Below, piece by piece: positions 7,911 through 14,012 of a stretch of 14,012 nucleotides of DNA. The notes under the pieces were generated by a model, which had not been told where the DNA came from, ran no database searches, and saw only the letters and a program-made list of their open reading frames with translations. Position 1 is the first letter of the stretch; each line of letters starts with the position of its first letter. The stretch is from Muribaculaceae bacterium (GTDB lineage: Bacteria > Bacteroidota > Bacteroidia > Bacteroidales > Muribaculaceae), in NCBI GenBank assembly GCA_021443235.1, contig JABUUJ010000016.1, positions 1-14,012 on the forward strand, written 5' to 3'. Made by a program: the position numbers and the translations under genes.

Positions 7911-7943
7911 ACAAAGTTACTAAATTTTCTTTGAATTGTGCAA
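7911..7943 (-). promoter_or_regulatory. Promoter of the S9 peptidase gene (TTG / TAnnTTTG)
   Basis: On the minus strand TAACTTTGT (7919-7911) matches the Bacteroidetes -7 box, and a TTG (7943-7941) lies 21 bases upstream, within the usual spacing for the -33 element. Transcription would start near 7904, leaving a leader of roughly 20 bases before the ATG at 7885. This is the best two-part promoter in the window. Confidence 0.7.
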
Positions 7944-7948
7944 GAAAG

Positions 7949-8013
7949 AAACGTGCGAAACCGTTGCGGTAACTATGTTTTTTTGGCAGTTACCGCAGTG
8001 GTTTCGCGCGTTT
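7949..8013 (-). terminator. Long hairpin downstream of ygiQ, probable terminator of uvrB-ygiQ
   Basis: Arms 7949-7974 and 7988-8013 are inverted copies of 26 bases, with three imperfect pairs (7954/8008, 7963/7999, 7964/7998) and a 13-base loop. On the minus strand the hairpin begins 14 bases after the ygiQ stop codon and is followed by the T-rich stretch TTTCTTTCTT, which fits a transcription terminator. Just beyond it lies the promoter of the next gene. All three imperfect pairs are G-U in a plus-strand transcript but A-C in a minus-strand one, so a plus-strand role is not excluded. The stem is much longer than a usual intrinsic terminator. Confidence 0.6.
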
Positions 8014-8027
8014 GTCGGTTGAAAACG

Positions 8028-9884
8028 TCAGCCTTTTGGGTAGAGGCGCTTAATCAGGTCGGGCCTTTTAAGACGTCTAAGTGCCTTGATTATATCGGCT
8101 TTATATTTCTTGTCGTACCAGAAAAAGTATTGGCGCTGGGCAAGCTTCTCCTCTTTGCTCTGAGCCGAGAAGATGGGTTGAAGAGTGTAGGGGTGAAACC
8201 CTGTGTAGAACGCCTCGGTGGCAACGGTCATGGGCGTGGGTGTGAAGTCCTGAACTTGCTCGAGGTGGAAGTCGAGCTCGCGGGTTAACACTGCCAGTTG
8301 TGCCATGTCGACCTCGCGACAACCGGGGTGCGACGAGATAAAGTAGGGGATGAGTTGCTGCTTGAGGCCATATCGCTGGTTCACTCGGTCAAATATTGCC
8401 TTGAACCGGCGGAACAACTCAAACGAAGGCTTCCTCATCACATTCAGCACTTCGTCGCTCGTGTGCTCGGGAGCAACTTTCAGGCGACCCGACACATGAA
8501 ATCTTATCAATTCCTCGTTGTATTGAGCGTTGATTTTGTCTATAGCAGCGTCGCCACTCTTGTGCATCGACAGGTCGTAGCGCACGCCACTGCCTATGAA
8601 CGACTTCTTGACTTGCGGTAACGCATCAACACTGTGATAGATGTCGAGCAGCGCACTGTGGTCGTTATTTAGGTTGCCACAAGGCTTTGGGTGCAAGCAC
8701 GATGGGCGCGTACACTTAAAGCATCGCTCAAGGTCTTTTCCTCGCATTGAATACATGTTGGCGCTGGGCCCACCAAGGTCGCTGATATAGCCTTTGAAGT
8801 CTTCCATGCCACACACTTGCTTCACCTCGCGCATTATCGATTGCTTGCTGCGTGATGCGATGAATTTTCCCTGATGAGCGCTGATGGTGCAGAACGCGCA
8901 TCCGCCAAAACACCCTCGGTGCATGTTCACCGAGTGGCGAATCATTTCGTAGGCAGGAATGCGCTTGCCTTTATAACGTGGGTGGGGCAGACGGGTGTAA
9001 GGCAGGTCAAACGAGGCATCAATTTGCTCAGTCGACATGGGCGGGTTCATAGGGTTAACCTTGATTACGATGTCGCCCGTCGCTTGCCACAACGTGCGCC
9101 CGTGCCACTTGTTGCTCTCTATCTCGATGTTGCGGAAGTTCTCGGCGTGGTCGCGCTTCGACTGCCGACATTGCTCGTAGGAATGTAGCACGACATCGGT
9201 TTCGTTAGTCTCAGTCGGCATATCGCTTGGCTTGCAGCGCACCACCGTTTGCGGCACGTCGATCAGTTCGGCAAGCGTTTTGCCGTCGCGCAACGCATCG
9301 GCAATGGCAACCGTGGCAATCTCGCCCATGCCGTAGGTGATGATATCAACTGGCGCGTCAGCCATGATCGACCTGCGCAGCGCATCTTGCCAGTAGTCGT
9401 AGTGTGCCAAGCGACGCAACGAGGCCTCGATGCCTCCGGCAACGATAGGCACATCGGGATATATCTCCTTGAGTATCTTACTGTAAACGATGGTGGGGTA
9501 GTCGGGGCGGGCTCCGGCGCGGCCGTCGGGTGTATAGGCGTCGTCGCTGCGTCGTCGCCGGTTGGCGGTGTAGTGGTTGACCATTGAGTCCATCGCTCCG
9601 GCGCTTACGCCGAAAAACAACCTCGGCCTGCCCAGTTTCTTGAAGTCGCGCAGGTCGTCGCGCCAGTTGGGCTGAGGCACGATTGCCACTTTGTAGCCGT
9701 GCGCCTCGAGCACGCGACCTATCACTGCCGTTCCCATCGACGGATGGTCGATATAGGCGTCGCCACTGAATAGTATCACATCAATGTGGTCCCAGCCCAA
9801 GTGCTCTATCTCTTTCTTGGTGGTGGGAAGCCATTGCCGGTCAATGTGATGGCTCTTGGTGTTGTGCGGCCCGTTGCTAATCAT
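8028..9884 (-). CDS. ygiQ: YgiQ-family radical SAM protein
   Basis: The product is a radical S-adenosylmethionine protein whose physiological substrate is not known to me. At 618 residues it is shorter than E. coli YgiQ (about 740), mainly through a shorter central linker and tail. The N-terminal YgiQ domain shows L-G-W-D-H-I-D-V-I-L-F-S-G-D-A-Y-I-D-H-P-S (from 29), F-F-G-V-S-A-G-A-M-D-S-M (90-101) and AGGIEASLRRLAHYDYW (149-165). The radical SAM core has the iron-sulfur motif C-x3-C-x2-C at Cys325, Cys329 and Cys332, followed by ISDLGGPSANMY (367-378). Further cysteines at 388, 391, 396 and 402 follow. PYFISSHPGC in the C-terminal third is also typical. Its ATG (9882-9884) overlaps the end of uvrB by eight bases, so translation is likely coupled to uvrB; the hairpin at 7949-8013 closes the unit. 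Confidence 0.93.
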   Translation of the reverse strand: MISNGPHNTKSHHIDRQWLPTTKKEIEHLGWDHIDVILFSGDAYIDHPSMGTAVIGRVLEAHGYKVAIVPQPNWRDDLRDFKKLGRPRLFFGVSAGAMDSMVNHYTANRRRRSDDAYTPDGRAGARPDYPTIVYSKILKEIYPDVPIVAGGIEASLRRLAHYDYWQDALRRSIMADAPVDIITYGMGEIATVAIADALRDGKTLAELIDVPQTVVRCKPSDMPTETNETDVVLHSYEQCRQSKRDHAENFRNIEIESNKWHGRTLWQATGDIVIKVNPMNPPMSTEQIDASFDLPYTRLPHPRYKGKRIPAYEMIRHSVNMHRGCFGGCAFCTISAHQGKFIASRSKQSIMREVKQVCGMEDFKGYISDLGGPSANMYSMRGKDLERCFKCTRPSCLHPKPCGNLNNDHSALLDIYHSVDALPQVKKSFIGSGVRYDLSMHKSGDAAIDKINAQYNEELIRFHVSGRLKVAPEHTSDEVLNVMRKPSFELFRRFKAIFDRVNQRYGLKQQLIPYFISSHPGCREVDMAQLAVLTRELDFHLEQVQDFTPTPMTVATEAFYTGFHPYTLQPIFSAQSKEEKLAQRQYFFWYDKKYKADIIKALRRLKRPDLIKRLYPKG

Positions 9885-11961
9885 TGCTATGCAGTTTTTC
9901 GGTCAGTTTGATGATTTCATCGCGATACTGGGCGGCCTCGATAAAGTTAAGGCTCTTGGCGGCGTCAACCATCTTCGTCTTGAGGTACTCTATGGTCTTC
10001 TCAATGTCGGCCTTGCCCATATAAGCGATAATGGGATCGGCAACAACGCCCGATGCGCTGTCAAACTCGGCCGCCATTTGCCGCTGCACTACAGTGGTGT
10101 CAACGACGTTGTTCTCATATTTGCGCTGGTGCTGCTTGCCGTTTTTATCGGGTGCTGTCATGTCGGTGTCTACGCCAATGATGGCGTTTCTCGCCTTGAT
10201 GATTGCCTGTGGTGTGATGCCGTGCTCCTCGTTATATTTCAGCTGCAGGGTGCGGCGGCGGTCGGTCTCGTCAATGGTTTGCTGCATCGACCTTGTGATG
10301 GTGTCGGCATACATGATTACCAACCCGTTAAGGTTGCGCGCGGCACGGCCTGCCGTCTGTGTCAATGCACGGTGACCACGCAGGAAGCCTTCTTTGTCGG
10401 CATCGATGATGGCCACGAGCGACACTTCGGGAAGGTCAAGGCCCTCGCGCAGCAGGTTCACGCCCACGAGCACATCGATGGCGCCTGCACGCAGGTCGTC
10501 AAGTATCTGGATGCGGTCCATCGTCTCCACGTCGCTGTGCATATAGGCGCAGCGTATGTCGTATGACGCAAGATAGTCGGTCAACTCTTCAGCCATACGC
10601 TTGGTGAGTGTGGTGACAAGGGTGCGCTCGCCATGCTCGCAACGTATCTGTATCTCTTCAAGCAGATCGTCGATTTGTCCACGCGACGGACGCACAATAA
10701 TCTTTGGATCTAATAATCCTGTCGGACGTATAATTTGCTCAGTGATAATGCCTTCACACTTCATTATCTCATAGTCGGCGGGCGTCGCGCTCACATATAT
10801 CACCTGTTTGGTCATCGACTCAAATTCCTCAAAGCGCAGCGGGCGGTTGTCGAGCGCGGCCTCAAGCCTGAAGCCGTAGTGCACGAGGTTGGTCTTGCGC
10901 GCCTGGTCGCCGCCATACATGGCTCGCACTTGTGGAATGGTGACGTGGCTCTCGTCGATAATGGTGATGTAGTCGTCGGGGAAGCAGTCGAGAAGACAGA
11001 ACGGACGCATTCCGGGCTTGCGACCATCAAAATATCGCGAATAGTTCTCTATGCCTGAGCAATATCCCATCTGCCGTATCATCTCAAGGTCGTAGGTCAC
11101 GCGCTCTTGCAGGCGCTTGGCCTCAACATGACGGGCCTCGCGATTGAACGCCTCAACCTGTGTGCCCAGATCAACGTCAATCATGCCCAACGCTGCCGCC
11201 AGTCGCTCCTTGGTGGTGGCGAAAAGTGTGGCGGGAAATATCTTGAACGAATTGACTTTCTCTTTGCAAAACTGTGTCACCGGATCAAGAATCTCAAGGC
11301 TCTCAATCTCGTTACCCCAAAAGATGACGCGCAGCATGAAGTCCTCGTTGCTCAGATAAACATCCACCGTGTCGCCCTTGACGCGGAAATTGCCCATGCG
11401 CATGTCAATGTCGTTGCGCGAGTAGAGCGCGTCAACAAGGCGGCGCAGAAATATGTCTCGTCCTATGTTGTCGCCCACAGTCACGGTCATCGCATTGGCA
11501 TTCAGGTCCTCGGGGTTGCCCATGCCATAAAGGCACGACACGCTCGACACTACCACAATGTCGCGGCGCCCCGACAGCAGCGACGTTACCGTGGCAAGGC
11601 GCAATCGCTCTATCTCTTCGTTGATGGCGAGGTCTTTCTCTATATATTTGTCGGTCGATGGTATATAGGCCTCGGGCTGATAGTAGTCGTAATAGGACAC
11701 AAAGTAGTGAACCGAGTTCTCAGGGAAAAACGACTTGAACTCGGCGTAGAGCTGTGCCGCCAACGTCTTGTTGTGCGAGAGGATTAGGGTAGGGCGATTA
11801 GTGTTGGCTATCACATTTGCCATAGTGAATGTCTTGCCCGATCCTGTCACGCCCAGCAGCGTCTGAAATGGCATGCCGCTGTTAATGCCGTCGCTCAACT
11901 GAGCAATGGCTTGCGGCTGGTCTCCCGTGGGAGCGTATGGTGAATGCAACTTAAATTCCAT
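9877..11961 (-). CDS. uvrB: Excinuclease ABC subunit B (UvrB)
   Basis: UvrB is the damage-verifying helicase of nucleotide excision repair. UvrA loads it onto DNA and it recruits UvrC for incision. The 694 residues are close to the normal length. The Walker A motif GVTGSGKT is at 37-44, the lesion-probing beta-hairpin segment YYDYYQPEAYIP at 90-101, and the Walker B/DEAD-like DESH at 336-339. The helicase C-terminal part carries VGVNLLREGLDLPEVS and the arginine-finger motif Q-T-A-G-R-A-A-R-N. The UvrC-binding UVR motif (about residues 655-690, with N-F-I-E-A-A-Q-Y-R-D-E) closes the protein. The start fits the family (M-x-F-K-L-x-S-P-Y-x-P-T-G-D-Q-P). It is the first gene of a two-gene unit with ygiQ, and its stop codon lies inside the beginning of ygiQ. 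Confidence 0.98.
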   Translation of the reverse strand: MEFKLHSPYAPTGDQPQAIAQLSDGINSGMPFQTLLGVTGSGKTFTMANVIANTNRPTLILSHNKTLAAQLYAEFKSFFPENSVHYFVSYYDYYQPEAYIPSTDKYIEKDLAINEEIERLRLATVTSLLSGRRDIVVVSSVSCLYGMGNPEDLNANAMTVTVGDNIGRDIFLRRLVDALYSRNDIDMRMGNFRVKGDTVDVYLSNEDFMLRVIFWGNEIESLEILDPVTQFCKEKVNSFKIFPATLFATTKERLAAALGMIDVDLGTQVEAFNREARHVEAKRLQERVTYDLEMIRQMGYCSGIENYSRYFDGRKPGMRPFCLLDCFPDDYITIIDESHVTIPQVRAMYGGDQARKTNLVHYGFRLEAALDNRPLRFEEFESMTKQVIYVSATPADYEIMKCEGIITEQIIRPTGLLDPKIIVRPSRGQIDDLLEEIQIRCEHGERTLVTTLTKRMAEELTDYLASYDIRCAYMHSDVETMDRIQILDDLRAGAIDVLVGVNLLREGLDLPEVSLVAIIDADKEGFLRGHRALTQTAGRAARNLNGLVIMYADTITRSMQQTIDETDRRRTLQLKYNEEHGITPQAIIKARNAIIGVDTDMTAPDKNGKQHQRKYENNVVDTTVVQRQMAAEFDSASGVVADPIIAYMGKADIEKTIEYLKTKMVDAAKSLNFIEAAQYRDEIIKLTEKLHSND

Positions 11962-11979
11962 CCCTTAACTTTTTTCACT

Positions 11980-11988
11980 GCAAAATTA
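11980..11988 (-). promoter_or_regulatory. Candidate -7 promoter box for uvrB-ygiQ
   Basis: On the minus strand TAATTTTGC matches TAnnTTTGY exactly. Only 18 bases separate it from the uvrB ATG, so the transcript would start about 11 bases before the start codon. I find no TTG at the standard spacing, so support is limited to the -7 element and its position. Confidence 0.55.
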
Positions 11989-12009
11989 CGCAATTTCTTT
12001 GATATTGCG
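11989..12009. promoter_or_regulatory. Inverted repeat next to the uvrB promoter (possible operator)
   Basis: CGCAAT (11989-11994) and ATTGCG (12004-12009) form a perfect 6-bp inverted repeat with a nine-base spacer. It abuts the upstream edge of the uvrB -7 box, so a protein bound here would cover the spacer region of the promoter. Because uvrB belongs to the DNA-damage response in many bacteria, a LexA-type or other repressor site is conceivable. The short half-sites make this uncertain. Confidence 0.3.
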
Positions 12010-12145
12010 AGTTACACCAACCATGATTTTGCAAGAAACTTAAAACTCCCCTCAACATTCCCTACTTTATACCATAAATCTGCTATTAATGATTAAAAAC
12101 CGCTCTTTTTCCCGATAAAGCACAAGATAATCGCATTATTTTTAT

Positions 12146-12154
12146 TACCTTTGC
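12146..12154 (+). promoter_or_regulatory. Candidate -7 promoter box for the AAA-ATPase/nuclease gene
   Basis: TACCTTTGC on the plus strand is an exact match to the Bacteroidetes TAnnTTTGY box. It would place the transcript start near 12160 and give a leader of about 75 bases. No TTG element is present 19-23 bases upstream; that stretch is AT-rich. Together with the uvrB box at 11980-11988 it makes this intergenic region divergent. Confidence 0.55.
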
Positions 12155-12167
12155 GACCAAAGGTCGC
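12147..12167. promoter_or_regulatory. Two overlapping inverted repeats over the promoter (possible operator)
   Basis: ACCTTTG (12147-12153) is mirrored by CAAAGGT (12158-12164), and GCGACC (12153-12158) is mirrored by GGTCGC (12162-12167). The first repeat includes most of the -7 box. Such nested symmetry over a promoter is the arrangement expected of a repressor operator, or of a start-site hairpin in the transcript. No cognate regulator is recognisable in the window. Confidence 0.35.
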
Positions 12168-12177
12168 CAACTCAGCA

Positions 12178-12234
12178 ATGAAGAAGTCGATTTTCACTCA
12201 TAAACAATCTTGTTCACTTCACCAAAAAGTATAG
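12178..12234 (+). CDS. Possible 18-codon upstream open reading frame
   Basis: An ATG at 12178 opens an 18-residue frame (MKKSIFTHKQSCSLHQKV) that ends with TAG at 12232-12234, one base before the ATG of the AAA-ATPase/nuclease gene. It lies inside the predicted leader of that gene, in another frame. The near-adjacent stop and start suit translational coupling or a leader peptide. There is no clear ribosome binding site, and a short open frame of this size arises easily by chance, so its translation is unproven. Confidence 0.25.
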   Translation: MKKSIFTHKQSCSLHQKV

Positions 12235-12235
12235 T

Positions 12236-13813
12236 ATGGGCAGATATATTAACAGAGGAAATAGCAATTTTGCACAAGCTCTGAATTCAACATATGTTGA
12301 TAAATCTGGACTGATTTCAGTCATTAACAGCACGTTGTTTACAGAGCAACGTCGCAGTTGTGTTACACGCTCGCGTCGCTTCGGAAAATCTATGGCGGCC
12401 AATATGTTGTGCGCATACTATGACCGCTCCTGCGACTCACGCTCTTTGTTTGCCGATTTGGAGATAGCCAAACACCCTTCTTTTGAAAAATATCTGAATA
12501 AGTTCCCTGTTATTAAGTTGGACTTAACCGATTTTACAACAAGATATAAGGATGACCCTAATATTGTTGATTTGATACAAGATGCGTTGAAGGAAGATCT
12601 GAATAAAGCCTATCCCGGAATTATTCCCGATGATTTCAACGATGACTTTATGGAATTGCTTGTCAAAATCCATCAGGCAACAGGAGATACCTTTTTCATG
12701 GTCATCGACGAGTGGGATGCCATCTGCCGTGAGTTTGAACCAAAGAGCAAGGGTATGGACTCATTTGTAAACTGGCTGCGTAGGATGTTCAAGGGAAACG
12801 ATACCTTAGATGTTTTTGCAGGAGTGTATATGACAGGTATTCTGCCTATCAAAAAATACAACACCGAGTCGGCATTGAATAACTTTATGGAGTATTCGGT
12901 TACCTCTCCAATGAATATGGCACGTTATTTTGGTTTTACACGTAGCGAAGTTAAGGCGCTTTGTGAGAGTAAAAATTGTGATTTCAGCGAGGTGCAGCAA
13001 TGGTATGACGGATATATAATAGGAAATGAGCCTTCCATCTTCAACCCAAATTCCGTTATAATGGCATTATCGGCAGGTTATTGCAGGAGTTTTTGGGCCT
13101 CAACAGGTGCATACGACAAGGTCGCAAGCTATATTGAAATGAACTATGAGGGCTTGAAAGACGACATAATCTATATGTTGTCAGGAGGCAAATGCGATGT
13201 GGAAACTAATGGTTTTGGCAATGATATGAACATTGTAAGGAGTAAGGATGAGGTTTTTACAGTCCTTATTCATCTTGGTTATCTTGCTTATGACTTCGAG
13301 GAAGAAAAGTGCTACATACCAAACTATGAGGTGCGCCGTGAAATGGAAAACGCTGTGAAAAGTAGCGGTTGGCAAGTGGCACAGGCCATAACGGGGTCGA
13401 AGAAACTTCTCAACGCCACCCTCGCTGGAGACTCTGATTATGTTGCTCAAGCCATAGATAAGGCGCACGACGACAACACGAGCATACTATCTTACAATAA
13501 CGAGAACTCTCTCGCTTGCGTTCTTACCATTGCTTATATCTATGCGCAGAACGACTATATTGTCCATCGCGAACTTGCTACTGGCAAGGGTTTTGCCGAC
13601 CTGGTGCTTATCCCGCGCAAGAACGTCGCAAAGCCAGCTATCGTTCTTGAACTTAAATACAACAATGAGGTTGACGCTGCAATTGCTCAGATAAAGCACA
13701 AGAAATATTTTAGCAAGTTAGAACAGTACACTGGTGACATTCTTTTGGTTGGAATCAATTACGACAAGAAAGAGAAACTTCATACTTGCACAATAGAATC
13801 AGTCTCAAAATAA
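12236..13813 (+). CDS. AAA-ATPase-like protein with C-terminal PD-(D/E)XK nuclease domain
   Basis: This 525-residue protein has the two-part layout of the AAA-ATPase-like (PF09820) plus PD-(D/E)XK (PF08011, formerly DUF1703) family, often multicopy in Bacteroidales. Its biological role is not established. The ATPase part starts with Y-V-D-K-S-G-L-I (20-27), then a Walker A-type motif R-S-R-R-F-G-K-S (45-52) and Walker B F-M-V-I-D-E-W-D (154-161). G-V-Y-M-T-G-I-L-P-I (196-205) resembles a sensor region, and Q-Q-W-Y-D-G-Y (254-260) is a family hallmark. The nuclease core shows Glu446, Asp455 (G-F-A-D-L-V) and Glu472-Leu-Lys474, so the catalytic set appears intact. The start fits the family (M-x-x-Y-I-N-R-G-N). 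It is the only plus-strand gene fully in the window, and its first two thirds are AT-rich compared with its neighbours. It may be a defence-related or selfish accessory gene; that is inference. Confidence 0.88.
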   Translation: MGRYINRGNSNFAQALNSTYVDKSGLISVINSTLFTEQRRSCVTRSRRFGKSMAANMLCAYYDRSCDSRSLFADLEIAKHPSFEKYLNKFPVIKLDLTDFTTRYKDDPNIVDLIQDALKEDLNKAYPGIIPDDFNDDFMELLVKIHQATGDTFFMVIDEWDAICREFEPKSKGMDSFVNWLRRMFKGNDTLDVFAGVYMTGILPIKKYNTESALNNFMEYSVTSPMNMARYFGFTRSEVKALCESKNCDFSEVQQWYDGYIIGNEPSIFNPNSVIMALSAGYCRSFWASTGAYDKVASYIEMNYEGLKDDIIYMLSGGKCDVETNGFGNDMNIVRSKDEVFTVLIHLGYLAYDFEEEKCYIPNYEVRREMENAVKSSGWQVAQAITGSKKLLNATLAGDSDYVAQAIDKAHDDNTSILSYNNENSLACVLTIAYIYAQNDYIVHRELATGKGFADLVLIPRKNVAKPAIVLELKYNNEVDAAIAQIKHKKYFSKLEQYTGDILLVGINYDKKEKLHTCTIESVSK

Positions 13814-13879
13814 ACTATTTTTCAGTAAGGGCAACAATACACAACTTTACTCTGTCTTGAGGGTAGGGAATAGCGTGCC

Positions 13880-14012
13880 ATGGGTACGCGACCCACACCA
13901 TCCAAGCGCATCCTCGACTATATCACCGACATGTGGGGCAAACTCAAGGCGATGGCGTCGCCCGACGTGCGCCAACTTCAGGCCCTCGATGCCGCCAAGA
14001 GCATCTGGCAAG
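13880..14012 (+). CDS. Hypothetical protein, N-terminal fragment cut by window end
   Basis: An ATG at 13880 opens a frame that stays open to the window end (44 codons). A TAG in the same frame at 13871-13873 means the protein cannot begin much earlier. The peptide begins MGTRPTPSKRILDY and continues with a helix-like stretch rich in Lys, Leu, Ala and Gln, including S-P-D-V-R-Q-L-Q-A-L-D-A-A-K-S. I do not recognise the family. GC-rich third positions, like those of the conserved minus-strand genes, argue that it is a real gene. It begins 66 bases after the nuclease gene; whether they share a transcript is unclear, and no terminator is visible between them. Confidence 0.5.
   Translation, partial: MGTRPTPSKRILDYITDMWGKLKAMASPDVRQLQALDAAKSIWQ

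Noticed and set aside
11107..11787. 226-residue plus-strand open frame opposite uvrB
   Set aside because: Antisense to the Walker A-to-DESH part of uvrB; no independent support.
13814..13879. Terminator or promoter between the nuclease gene and the last open frame
   Set aside because: No stable stem with a T-tract and no TAnnTTTG box could be found in these 66 bases.
1..14012. CRISPR array, tRNA, rRNA, insertion sequence or phage module
   Set aside because: No regularly spaced repeats, cloverleaf, rRNA-like sequence, transposase or phage structural gene was recognised.

Overview
The window reads as a chromosomal segment from a Bacteroidetes bacterium of the order Bacteroidales. The family Muribaculaceae is possible but not proven. 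The reasons are promoter boxes of the form TAnnTTTG(Y) in front of four transcription units, A-rich start regions with poor Shine-Dalgarno sequences, a DPP5-type S9 peptidase lipoprotein, and a large AAA-ATPase/PD-(D/E)XK gene of a kind often multicopy in this order. Most genes are GC-rich and lie on the minus strand; one AT-rich gene lies on the plus strand. Product names come from reading motifs in the translations, not from a database search.

Positions 1-5657 (minus strand, transcribed right to left) hold what looks like one glycine cleavage operon: lplA, gcvT, gcvH, gcvPA, gcvPB and the beginning of lpd, which leaves the window. It encodes all four activities (P, T, H and L proteins) plus a lipoate-protein ligase able to attach lipoate to H-protein. 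P-protein is split into two subunits. A TAnnTTTG box precedes lplA, and a stem-loop with a short U-tract sits just before lpd and may trim expression of that last gene.

Positions 5768-7943 hold a monocistronic dipeptidyl-peptidase (S9 family, DPP5-like) predicted to be an exported lipoprotein, with a well-spaced promoter. A very long hairpin (7949-8013) separates it from the next unit.

Positions 8028-11988 hold a uvrB-ygiQ pair (nucleotide excision repair helicase and a radical SAM protein) with an 8-base gene overlap. The uvrB promoter lies so close to the start codon that the leader would be only about 11 bases.

Positions 12146-13813 hold a divergent plus-strand gene for an AAA-ATPase-like plus PD-(D/E)XK nuclease protein, preceded by a promoter embedded in nested inverted repeats and by a possible 18-codon upstream reading frame. 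Its first two thirds are clearly AT-rich relative to the rest of the window. At 13880 an open, GC-rich reading frame of unknown function begins and runs off the right edge. No tRNA, rRNA, CRISPR array, insertion sequence or phage module was seen. The most likely accessory element is the ATPase/nuclease gene; nothing here amounts to a clear new multi-gene system.
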